Origin: Candidatus Rokuibacteriota bacterium | Lineage (GTDB): Bacteria > Methylomirabilota > Methylomirabilia > Rokubacteriales > CSP1-6 | Assembly (NCBI GenBank): GCA_003221515.1 | Contig: QHSI01000102.1 | Coordinates: 1-59,000 of the forward strand | DNA: 59,000 bases | Reading direction: 5' to 3' | Shown here: in pieces, positions 50,049-57,775 of the stretch | Position numbering within the stretch: the stretch's first letter is position 1 | Layout of the letters: each line of letters begins with the position of its first letter | The notes under the pieces: model-generated | Told to the model about the DNA's origin: nothing | The model's input: the letters and a program-made list of their open reading frames with translations, nothing else | Databases searched by the model: none | Position numbers and translations under genes: made by a program

Positions 50049-52310
50049 TCAGCGATCCTCGAGAACCTGACGGATGACCCGCCGGACGTCGGCCAGCGCG
50101 AACGGCTTGCCGAACGTGGCGACCTCGGTTCGCCGGAGAAACTCGGCGCTCTCCGGTCCAAGCGTGTCGCCGGTCACGAACACCATGCGGCGCAGCAGCT
50201 GCGGGTGACGGCGGGCGACCTCGGCGTGTAAGCCCGGGCCGTCGAGCTTCGGCATCCGCAGGTCGCTGATGATGAGATCGTAGCGCCCTGTCGCAAGCCT
50301 CGCGAGGGCCATGAGCCCGTCCTCGACCGCTTCGACCCGATGCCCGTCGCTGGTGAGCATCTCGCCGAGCAGCGCGGCGATCTCGGGCTCGTCATCGACG
50401 ACGAGAATCGACTTGCTGCTGGCCGCGGACTCGGGCTCTGGCTCGGCATCGGGCGTCGCTTCCATCTCCTCGACCGGCAGCTCCATACGGAAGGTGGCGC
50501 CCTGACCGGGGGCGCTCGCCACCTGGAGGGTGCCGTGATGCGTGTTGACGATGCCCTGACAGATGGCCAGCCCCAGCCCCGTGCCCTCGCCCGGCGGCTT
50601 GGTCGTGAAGAACGGCTCGAACAGCTTGGCCTGGGTCTCCTGCGAGATGCCGGGCCCGTTGTCGGCCACCTGGAGCACGACCGAGCGCTCGTTGGCCTCG
50701 GCCCGCGTGGTGACCGTGATACGTCGCGGCGTCGGGGCCTCCCGCAACGCCTGCTGCGCGTTCGTCAATAGATTGATCACGACCTGATGGAGCTGATGAC
50801 CGTCGGCAGTGAGGCGGGGAAGCCGTTCGGACAGCTCGAGGCCCAGCTCGATGTTGTCGACCCGGATCGGGTACGCGACCAGCTCGAGCGCGTCGCGCAC
50901 GACCTGGTTCAGGTCGACCCGCGTCCGCTCGGGAGGCCGCTGGCGGGCGAGGGTCAGGAAGTTCCGAACGATGCGGGCGCAGCGCTCAGCCGCGTGGATC
51001 ATCTTCACCGCGCGGTCGGCAACCTTCTGGTCGCTCGCGGACTTGAGCAGGGCCGCGTGCCCGGTCAGGACCGAGAGCGGGTTGTTGAGCTCGTGGGCGA
51101 CGCTCGCCAGGAGCTGGCCCATCGCCGCCAGCTTTTCGCTCTGAGTGAGGTGCTCCTGGAGGCGTTTGCGCTCGGTGATGTCCTCCTTGATCGCGATGAA
51201 GTGCGTGATCTCGCCCTGCTCGTCCCGCACGGGCGTGATCGTCTGCTCCTCGGGGTAGAGGGCGCCGTCCTTGCGTCGGTTGATGATCTCGCCCCGCCAG
51301 GTCTGCCCGGCCAGGATGGTCTCCCACAGGCTCTGGTAGAACGCCGCGTCGTGGTGGCCCGACTTGAGGACACGTGACGTCTGCCCCGTCACCTCGTCGA
51401 GCGAATACCCGGTGATGCTGGTGAATCCGGGATTGGCCCAGATGATCGTTCCCTCGCGGTCCGTGATGACGATACCGCTGGCCGCCGCGTCCAGCGCGCT
51501 CGCCTGCAAGCGGACCTTTTGCTCGGCCCGCTTACGCTCGGAGATGTCGCGGAGCACCCCCAGTCGCCCGACCACGCGGCCTTCGCTGCGCACGCTCGCC
51601 ATGTTCGCTTCGATCCACACCAGCGAGCCGTCCTTCCGCCGCAGGGGCGCCTCGAGGACCGCGGCCGGCTCACCGCCGCTGGCCGCCGTGACCAGGCGCT
51701 CCTGGGTCTCGCGCGAGCCTACGGGCGTCAGCAGGTTGAAGACGAGCAGTCCAGTGAGCTCCTGGGCGGTGTAGCCCGTGATGACCTCGGCCCGCCCGTT
51801 GGCGAAGACGAGGCGGCCTTCCAGATCCGTGAGGACAATGGCATCGTTGATGTGCTCGGCGATGAGCCGGTAGCGCTCCTCGGACTCGCGCAGGGCGCGG
51901 GCGAGGCGCTGGCGGTCGAGCGCCTTGTTCAGCGTCGCCAGCAGGTGGTCCATCTCGAACGGCTTGATCAGATACGCGAACGCGTCGCCGTTGATCGCCT
52001 GCAGCGCCGTCGGCAGCGAGGCGTAGCCCGTGATGAAGATGACCTCGAGATCGGGGCACGCCGTCCGGAGCGACTGCAGCAAATCGACGCCGGAGATGTC
52101 CGGCAGCTTGATGTCGACGATCGCCGCGTCACAGGCCGCTCGCTGGAGTCGCGCGAGGCCGTCGGCTCCCCGCGTCGCGCGGTCGATCAAGTACCCCTTG
52201 GCCTGCAGGACGTCGCCGATGGTCTCGCGCATCCCGACGTCGTCGTCGATGATCAGCAGACGCGCCGACTGCGTTTCGCGCGCGCCCGGTACGCCGTCCG
52301 CCCCGGCCAT
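50049..52310 (-). CDS. Hybrid sensor histidine kinase with receiver-PAS-PAS-kinase-receiver layout
   Basis: 753-aa soluble signalling protein without membrane segments. Order: receiver domain (LLIIDDDVGMRETIGDVLQA, phospho-Asp in VDIKLPDISG near residue 64), PAS (YRLIAEHINDAIVLTDLEGR) and PAS (LDAAASGIVITDREGTIIWA) sensors with an ERKR linker, HisKA with SVAHELNNPLSVLTGHAALL (His near 407), an HATPase lobe (DNGPGISQETQ, GEGTGLGLAICQGIVNTHHG) and a C-terminal receiver (ILVVDDEPEIAALLGEMLTS, Asp near 683). It overlaps its partner response regulator by one base and ends next to a terminator hairpin. Confidence 0.93.
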   Translation of the reverse strand: MAGADGVPGARETQSARLLIIDDDVGMRETIGDVLQAKGYLIDRATRGADGLARLQRAACDAAIVDIKLPDISGVDLLQSLRTACPDLEVIFITGYASLPTALQAINGDAFAYLIKPFEMDHLLATLNKALDRQRLARALRESEERYRLIAEHINDAIVLTDLEGRLVFANGRAEVITGYTAQELTGLLVFNLLTPVGSRETQERLVTAASGGEPAAVLEAPLRRKDGSLVWIEANMASVRSEGRVVGRLGVLRDISERKRAEQKVRLQASALDAAASGIVITDREGTIIWANPGFTSITGYSLDEVTGQTSRVLKSGHHDAAFYQSLWETILAGQTWRGEIINRRKDGALYPEEQTITPVRDEQGEITHFIAIKEDITERKRLQEHLTQSEKLAAMGQLLASVAHELNNPLSVLTGHAALLKSASDQKVADRAVKMIHAAERCARIVRNFLTLARQRPPERTRVDLNQVVRDALELVAYPIRVDNIELGLELSERLPRLTADGHQLHQVVINLLTNAQQALREAPTPRRITVTTRAEANERSVVLQVADNGPGISQETQAKLFEPFFTTKPPGEGTGLGLAICQGIVNTHHGTLQVASAPGQGATFRMELPVEEMEATPDAEPEPESAASSKSILVVDDEPEIAALLGEMLTSDGHRVEAVEDGLMALARLATGRYDLIISDLRMPKLDGPGLHAEVARRHPQLLRRMVFVTGDTLGPESAEFLRRTEVATFGKPFALADVRRVIRQVLEDR

Positions 52311-52912
52311 CAGGCTCCGCCGGAGGGCGCCAGCAGTCGCGCCAGCTCGCGGTCCAGCGAGTCGAGAGCCAGCGGCTTGGCGAGGCAGGCGTCGGCGCCG
52401 GCGACCAGGAGTCCCGGCACCATGTGCGGGTAGCCCGTGATGCCGAGGATCTTGATCGCTCGCGTCTCCGAATTCGTCTTCAGGTGGCGGCAGACCTCGA
52501 TCCCGTCGAGCTTGGGCATCATGACGTCGAGAATCACCAGCGCGGGTCTCAACGAGCCCAGCTTGATCAACGCCTCGTAGCCGTCGGTCGCCGTCTCGAT
52601 CTTGAAGCCCCGCGCGTGCGACGTGAGGAAGTCGACGAGCATGTCGACCATCTGAGGCTCGTCGTCCACGATGAGCACGCCCTCGGGCGCCGCCGGACGG
52701 GGGTACGCCGGCATGCGGTGCTTCTTGAGGAAGCGCTGAAAGTCCTCGACGGCAATCCGAACGTGACCGCCAGGGGTTCGGAACGCGTGGAGCCGCCCTT
52801 CCCGGATCCAGCTCTTCAAAGTCGGCGTCGAGACCTGGCAATGCGCCGCCGCATGGCCGCTGGTCAGCGCGGGGCGAGACGACGAATTCGATGGTTTCTT
52901 CGAATTTTTCAC
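52310..52912 (-). CDS. Response regulator with N-terminal excisionase-like HTH and receiver domain
   Basis: 200-aa regulator with unusual order. Residues about 14-68 form an excisionase/BldC-type helix-turn-helix (CQVSTPTLKSWIREGRLHAF, RTPGGHVRIAVEDFQRFLKK), and residues about 78-190 a receiver domain (VLIVDDEPQMVDMLVDFLTS, phospho-Asp in LVILDVMMPKLDG near 128, Lys in ACLAKPLAL). Output-before-receiver is the reverse of classical response regulators. The stop overlaps the hybrid kinase start by one base; the kinase is its probable partner. Confidence 0.88.
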   Translation of the reverse strand: MKNSKKPSNSSSRPALTSGHAAAHCQVSTPTLKSWIREGRLHAFRTPGGHVRIAVEDFQRFLKKHRMPAYPRPAAPEGVLIVDDEPQMVDMLVDFLTSHARGFKIETATDGYEALIKLGSLRPALVILDVMMPKLDGIEVCRHLKTNSETRAIKILGITGYPHMVPGLLVAGADACLAKPLALDSLDRELARLLAPSGGA

Positions 52913-52993
52913 TTCGAAGATTCAGTTTCGCCAGCCGGGTCACGCAAAGTCAAGTTCTGTGGCTGCGTTGCGATGGACCTCGAATTCTGTTAG

Positions 52994-53165
52994 CGTCTGC
53001 CGGTTATCAGCGTCGGGATGCCCACGCGGGCGCAGGGAAGGCGGTAGGAAGCCGCCGCGACCCCGTCACTGTGATCGGGGACGAAACCCGCCAATGCCAC
53101 TGGCCGCGAGGCCGGGAAGGCGCGGGGAGTAGGACGATCCGAGAGCCAGGAGACCTGCCCGGACG
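52994..53165 (+). promoter_or_regulatory. Cobalamin riboswitch controlling cobU-cobT-btuFCD
   Basis: Recognised by its conserved boxes: GCAGGGAAGGCGGTAGGAAG, CCGTCACTGTGATCGGGGAC, AATGCCACTGG (53093-53103) and the B12 box AGCCAGGAGACCTGCC (53144-53159). The element ends about 40 bases before the GTG of cobU, which has GGAGG (53190-53194) in front. Binding of coenzyme B12 would block ribosome access or transcription and so repress the downstream operon. Confidence 0.88.
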
Positions 53166-53204
53166 CGTTTCCAGAAACCGGTCTTCGCGGGAGGAACCGG
53201 GCAG

Positions 53205-53771
53205 GTGGCGGTCTCGCGCTTCATCCTCGGCGGCGCACGAAGTGGGAAAAGCCGCCTCGCGGTCACCGGGGTCCCCCATCTTGGGCGGATCGTCTTCGTC
53301 GCCACCGCGGAGGCGCGCGACGAGGAGATGGCGCGGCGCATCGAGCGCCACCGCGCCGAGCGGCCGCGCCATTGGCGGACCATCGAGGAGCCGCTCGAGC
53401 TCGTCTCGCGCCTCTCTCAGCTCGAAGGCACCTGCGACGGCGTCATCGTCGATTGCCTCACGGTCTGGGTGTCGAACCGGCTGCTGCGCGGCGATCCTGA
53501 TGATGCGATCCTCGGCGAAGCGGCCGCGCTCGCGCGGCTGATCGGTCGCCGCCAGTCGAGCTTCACGCTCGTCTCCAACGAGGTCGGAACGGGCGTCCAT
53601 CCGGAGACCGCCCTCGGCCTCCGCTTCCGCGACCTGCTCGGCACCGTCAACCAGCGCATCGCCGCCGCCTGCGAGACCGTCGTGCTGATGGTCGCGGGCC
53701 TGCCCCTCACCGTGAAGTCGGGGCCTCCAATTCCATGCCCGTCCGATGACGCGACTATCCCGGCTCCTTGA
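53205..53771 (+). CDS. cobU: Bifunctional adenosylcobinamide kinase/guanylyltransferase
   Basis: 188-aa enzyme phosphorylating adenosylcobinamide and transferring GMP to it, preparing the corrinoid for CobS. The N-terminal P-loop GGARSGKS (residues 9-16) and the guanylylation-region His in RIERHRAERP are clear, as are VIVDCLTVWVSNRL and SFTLVSNEVGTGVHPE of the CobU fold. GTG 53205 follows the riboswitch and an RBS; its 3' end overlaps cobT by 26 bases. Confidence 0.92.
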   Translation: MAVSRFILGGARSGKSRLAVTGVPHLGRIVFVATAEARDEEMARRIERHRAERPRHWRTIEEPLELVSRLSQLEGTCDGVIVDCLTVWVSNRLLRGDPDDAILGEAAALARLIGRRQSSFTLVSNEVGTGVHPETALGLRFRDLLGTVNQRIAAACETVVLMVAGLPLTVKSGPPIPCPSDDATIPAP

Positions 53772-54798
53772 CGCGATCGCGCCGCCGAGCGCCGGCGGAC
53801 GGCAGGAGGCGCAGCGTCACCTCGACAGCTTGACGAAGCCGCCCGGCAGCCTCGGGCGACTGGAAGAGATCGCGCTGCGTCTGGCGCTCTTGAGTGGCCA
53901 CGCGCCGGCCGTCACGCACCCGGTGATCTTCACGTTCGCCGCCGATCACGGCGTCGTCGCCGAAGGGGTCAGCGCCTATCCGCCGGTCGTGACCGCGCAG
54001 ATGGTGGAGAACTTCCTGCGTGGCGGCGCCGCGGTCAACGTCCTCGCGCGTCAGGCCGGCGCGCGGGTGGTCGTGGCGGACTTCGGCGTCGCCAGCCCGA
54101 TCGGCCAGACGCCGGATCTCGTCGCGTGTCCACTGGGTCCGGGCACGGCGAACATGGCGGTCGGGCCCGCGATGGCGCGCGACGTCGCGATCCAGGCGAT
54201 CGAGACCGGCGCGCGGCTCGCCGACGAGGCGCTGGACGCGGGCGCGGACCTGGTCGGGACCGGCGAGATGGGGATCGGCAACACGACGGCGGCCAGCGCG
54301 ATCGCCGCCGCGGTGACCGGCGCGCCCGCCGAGCAGGTGACCGGGCGCGGCACCGGTGTGGATGACGCGACGCTCGCGCGCAAGGTCGCCGTGGTGCGCC
54401 GCGCGCTCGACGTCAACCGGCCGGACGCCCGCGACGGGCTCGACGTGCTGGCGAAGGTCGGCGGCTACGAGATCGGCGGCCTCGCGGGCGTGATCCTCGC
54501 GGGCGCGGCGCGGCGCGTCCCGGTCGTGCTCGACGGGTTCATCGCCGGGGCGGCGGCGTTGATCGCCGTCACGCTGGCGCCCGCGGCGCGCCACGCGCTC
54601 TTCGCCTCGCATCGCTCGGCCGAGCCCGGCCACGCCGTGATCCTGAGCCACCTCGGGCTCGAGCCGTACCTGGACCTCTCGCTGCGCCTCGGCGAGGGAA
54701 CCGGCGCGGCGCTGTTCATCCATCTGGCGCGCGCCGCCGCCCTCGTCTGGACCGAGATGGCCACGTTCAAGTCCGCGGGCGTGAGCACCGGGAGCTGA
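53746..54798 (+). CDS. cobT: Nicotinate-nucleotide-dimethylbenzimidazole phosphoribosyltransferase
   Basis: 350-aa enzyme making alpha-ribazole-5'-phosphate, the lower ligand of cobalamin, from nicotinate mononucleotide and a benzimidazole or other base. Conserved blocks: LDSLTKPPGSLGRLEEIALR, TFAADHGVVAEGVSAYPPVV, GEMGIGNTTAASAIAAAVTG, VTGRGTGVDDATLARKVAVV, and the C-terminal SHLGLEPYLDLSLRLGEGTG with the catalytic Glu region. Works with CobU, CobS and CobC. Confidence 0.94.
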   Translation: MTRLSRLLDAIAPPSAGGRQEAQRHLDSLTKPPGSLGRLEEIALRLALLSGHAPAVTHPVIFTFAADHGVVAEGVSAYPPVVTAQMVENFLRGGAAVNVLARQAGARVVVADFGVASPIGQTPDLVACPLGPGTANMAVGPAMARDVAIQAIETGARLADEALDAGADLVGTGEMGIGNTTAASAIAAAVTGAPAEQVTGRGTGVDDATLARKVAVVRRALDVNRPDARDGLDVLAKVGGYEIGGLAGVILAGAARRVPVVLDGFIAGAAALIAVTLAPAARHALFASHRSAEPGHAVILSHLGLEPYLDLSLRLGEGTGAALFIHLARAAALVWTEMATFKSAGVSTGS

Positions 54799-54802
54799 CG
54801 CG

Positions 54803-55699
54803 GTGCGTGTGATCCGCGTCGCGCTCGTCCTGCTCGCGGCACTCGCGCCGCCCACCGGGGCGCTTGCGCCCCCCACGGCGGCGTTCACGACGCGCGACAT
54901 GCAGGGCCACGAGCTCACGCTCGGCGCGGCCCCGACGCGCATCGTCTCGCTCGTCCCGAGCGTCACCGAGATCGTGTACGCGCTGGGCGCCGAGGGCGTG
55001 CTCGTCGGCGTGACGGACTTCTGCGACTTCCCGCCCGAGGCGCGACAGAAGCCGCGCGTCGGCGGCATGGTCGGTCCGAGCCTGGAAGCGATCGTCGCGC
55101 TCAGGCCCGAGCTCGTGATCGCCACGACGGAGGGCAGTCGCGAGGAGACGGTCGTCCAGCTCCGGCGCCTCAAGATCCCGGTGTATCTCGTCGCGGCCCA
55201 CCGCGTCGCCGATGCGACCGATCTGATCGTGCGCCTCGGCGAGCTCACGAGCCGGCAGGCGGCGGCCGGGCCGCTCGTCGCGAGGATGGAGCAGCGCATC
55301 GCGGCGGTGCAGAAGGCCGTGACCCCACTCGGCCGTCCGCGCGTCCTCTACGTGCTCTGGCCCGAGCCGCTCATCGTGCCCGGGCGCGGCGCGATCGTCA
55401 CCGAGCTCATCGAGCTCGCCGGTGGCCGATCGCTGACCGCCGACGACTCCGACTCCTATCCCCGCTACAGCCTCGAGGCCGCGGTGGCGCGTGGCCCCGA
55501 GGTGATTTTGTTGGCGAATCACGGGAACAACACCGGGCCCATCGCGATGGAGAAGTGGCGGAGCCTCAGCGAGCTCCCCGCGGTCAAGGCCGGGCGCCTC
55601 CGCTCGGTGAACGGCGATCTGCTCCACCGCTACGGGCCCCGGCTCGTCGACGGCCTCGAGCAGCTCGCGCGGGCGATTCACCCCGAGGCGTTTCGGTGA
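54803..55699 (+). CDS. btuF: Vitamin B12 ABC transporter substrate-binding protein BtuF
   Basis: 298-aa periplasmic corrinoid-binding protein of the helical-backbone class. A Sec signal peptide (MRVIRVALVLLAALAPPTGA) is followed by RIVSLVPSVTEIVYALGAEG, the family opening, and GGMVGPSLEAIVALRPELVI. A Glu pair for docking onto BtuC is expected in ELVIATTEGSREE. GTG 54803 lies five bases after cobT; its stop overlaps the btuC start (GTGA). It should hand cobalamin to BtuCD. Confidence 0.86.
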   Translation: MRVIRVALVLLAALAPPTGALAPPTAAFTTRDMQGHELTLGAAPTRIVSLVPSVTEIVYALGAEGVLVGVTDFCDFPPEARQKPRVGGMVGPSLEAIVALRPELVIATTEGSREETVVQLRRLKIPVYLVAAHRVADATDLIVRLGELTSRQAAAGPLVARMEQRIAAVQKAVTPLGRPRVLYVLWPEPLIVPGRGAIVTELIELAGGRSLTADDSDSYPRYSLEAAVARGPEVILLANHGNNTGPIAMEKWRSLSELPAVKAGRLRSVNGDLLHRYGPRLVDGLEQLARAIHPEAFR

Positions 55700-56712
55700 G
55701 CCCGCGCCGGCGCTTGCTCCTGGTGCTGGTCGTCCTGTCGGCGGCGCTGCTCGTAGCGGCCGCGGGGGCGCTCTTCGTCGGCAGCGCGTCGATTTCTCCG
55801 AGCGCGGTCGTGGCGGCGGTGACGGGCCGCGCGGCGCCGGAGTCGGTCGAGCGCGTCGTGACGCTGGCCATCCGGCTGCCGCGGATCGCCGTCGCCGCGC
55901 TCGCCGGAGGCGCGCTCGCCGTCGCCGGCGTCGGGTTCCAGGCGCTGACCCGGAATCCGTTGGCCGAGCCCTCCATCCTCGGCATCTCCGCCGGCGCCGC
56001 GTTCGGCGTCGTGATCGGCCAGAGCCTCGGCCTGGGGCTGACGCTCGCCGAGGCCGTGGGGTTGACCGGATTTGCGTTCGCCGGCGCGGTCCTCGCCGCG
56101 GCGGCCGTCTATCTCATCGCGGCAGCCGGGCCGGGCCTGTCGATCCAGACGCTCTTGCTGGCGGGCGTCATCGTCGGCATCTTCTTCTCGGCGGCGATCA
56201 CGGTGCTGATCTCGCTCATGGACTTCAACCGGCTCGGCGGCGTCGTCCACTGGCTTCTCGGCAACCTCGCGCCCGTTCCACCGGGCGCCCTGGCGCTCTT
56301 CGCGCTGCTGGCGGCGATCGGGTTCTGGCTCGTGGTGAGCCACGCGCGCGCGCTCAATCTCCTGGCGCTCGGCGAGGAGGCGGCGATCCAGCTCGGGGTC
56401 GGCGCCCAACGTCTCAAGCTCACGATCTTCGCCGGCGCCGCGCTGCTGACCGCCAGTGTCGTGGCCTTCGCCGGCCCCATCGGCTTCGTCGGGCTCATCG
56501 TGCCGCACGCCCTTCGCATGCTCCTGGGCGCGGACAATCGCCTGCTCGTCCCGACGTCGTTCGTGGGCGGCGCCATCTTCCTCCTGCTCGCCGACACCGT
56601 CGCCCGTAACGTCGTGGCCCCCGCCGAGCTGTCGGTCGGCGTGATCACGTCGTTCTGCGGCGCGCCCTTCTTCATCTATCTGCTCCGCACCCGGTATCGG
56701 GCCAACCTCTGA
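55696..56712 (+). CDS. btuC: Vitamin B12 ABC transporter permease BtuC
   Basis: 338-aa polytopic FecCD/BtuC-family permease with about ten membrane segments. Signatures: RLPRIAVAALAGGALAVAGV, QALTRNPLAEPSILGISAGA, WLLGNLAPVPPGALALFALL and the C-terminal coupling region GPIGFVGLIVPHALRMLLGA. GTG 55696 overlaps the btuF stop by four bases (GTGA). Context (riboswitch, btuF, btuD) makes cobalamin the substrate, though siderophore permeases share the fold. Confidence 0.88.
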   Translation: MSPRRRLLLVLVVLSAALLVAAAGALFVGSASISPSAVVAAVTGRAAPESVERVVTLAIRLPRIAVAALAGGALAVAGVGFQALTRNPLAEPSILGISAGAAFGVVIGQSLGLGLTLAEAVGLTGFAFAGAVLAAAAVYLIAAAGPGLSIQTLLLAGVIVGIFFSAAITVLISLMDFNRLGGVVHWLLGNLAPVPPGALALFALLAAIGFWLVVSHARALNLLALGEEAAIQLGVGAQRLKLTIFAGAALLTASVVAFAGPIGFVGLIVPHALRMLLGADNRLLVPTSFVGGAIFLLLADTVARNVVAPAELSVGVITSFCGAPFFIYLLRTRYRANL

Positions 56713-57542
56713 TGCTGGCCGAGTTCCGCCGCGTGAGTTTCGCGTACCCGGCGACCGGGCGCCCCAAGCGTCCGTTCACGCTCTCCGAGCTCTCGTTCGG
56801 GATCGAGCGGGGCGAGATCGTCGGCGTGATCGGCCCGAACAGCGCGGGCAAGACGACGCTGACCCGCCTGCTGACGCGCGTGATCGAGCCGGCGGGCGGC
56901 GAGATCTTCCTCGACGGCGCTCCGCTCCGTGGGATCGAGCGCCGGCAGCTCGCGCGATGCGTGGCGGTCGTGCCGCAGGGCGCGCCGGCGCAGTTTCCGT
57001 TCACGGTCGGCGAGCTGGTGCTGATGGGGCGTTATCCGCACGGGCCCGGCCGCTACTTCGAGAGCCCGCGTGATCGGGACGTCGCCTGCGAGGCGATGGC
57101 GGCGACCGGCGTCCTCGAGCTGGCCGAGCTGCCGCTCGACGACCTGAGCGGCGGCGAGCGGCAGCGCGCGATCATCGCCAAGGCACTCGCTCAGGAGCCG
57201 CGGCTGCTCGTCCTCGACGAGCCGACCGCGCACCTGGATCTGCGCTATCAGGCCGAAGTCGCGGCGCTGATGCGACGCCTGAACCACGAGCGCGGGATGA
57301 CGATACTGCTGGTCTCCCACGATCTCAATCTGGCGGCCGAAGTGTGCGACCGGCTGCTGCTGCTCGCGGGCGGCCGCGCCGCGGCCATGGGAGCGCCCGA
57401 GGCCGTGCTGGAGCAATCGCTCCTGGCCTCGGTGTTCGGGTGCGAGGTCATCGTGGACAAAAGCGAGGCCGGGCGCCCGGTGGTCCGTCTGGCCTGGCGC
57501 GTGCCGTCGAGCGACGACGCGCGCCTCTCGCGGGGGAGGTGA
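56712..57542 (+). CDS. btuD: Vitamin B12 ABC transporter ATPase BtuD
   Basis: 276-aa ABC ATPase energising BtuCD. Walker A GPNSAGKTT (Asn and Ser where GxxGxGKS is usual), Q-loop VVPQG, signature LSGGE, Walker B LLVLDEPT and the H-loop LLVSHD are all present. ATG 56712 overlaps btuC by one base. Membership in the FecE/BtuD branch is supported by the context and by length. A C-terminal extension past the H-loop may bind the regulator or be unstructured. Confidence 0.92.
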   Translation: MLAEFRRVSFAYPATGRPKRPFTLSELSFGIERGEIVGVIGPNSAGKTTLTRLLTRVIEPAGGEIFLDGAPLRGIERRQLARCVAVVPQGAPAQFPFTVGELVLMGRYPHGPGRYFESPRDRDVACEAMAATGVLELAELPLDDLSGGERQRAIIAKALAQEPRLLVLDEPTAHLDLRYQAEVAALMRRLNHERGMTILLVSHDLNLAAEVCDRLLLLAGGRAAAMGAPEAVLEQSLLASVFGCEVIVDKSEAGRPVVRLAWRVPSSDDARLSRGR

Positions 57543-57564
57543 GAGCGGCAGTCGAGCGCAGCGA

Positions 57565-57730
57565 CGATCGCGTTCCGGATCGAGGGAAGCCGGTGAGGCC
57601 GAGAAGGCCGAGTCCGGCACGGACCCGCCACTGTGAGTGGGGAGCAGACGCCCGGATCGACCACTGTCCGCGGAGCGCGGATGGGAAGGTGGGCGCGCGC
57701 GACGATCCACGAGTCAGGAGACCCAATCCG
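57565..57730 (+). promoter_or_regulatory. Second cobalamin riboswitch, controlling the BtuB-like receptor
   Basis: Conserved boxes in order: GAGGGAAGCCGGTGAGGCCG, GGACCCGCCACTGTGAGTGG (with GCCACTG) and the B12 box GAGTCAGGAGACC at 57711-57723. The receptor ATG follows 53 bases later with AAGGAG as RBS. Two riboswitches, one per transcription unit, put the whole uptake set under B12 control. Confidence 0.88.
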
Positions 57731-57775
57731 GGACGCCAGCTTCCAACCCTTTCGCGGCAGAAGGAGTGGAGCCAC

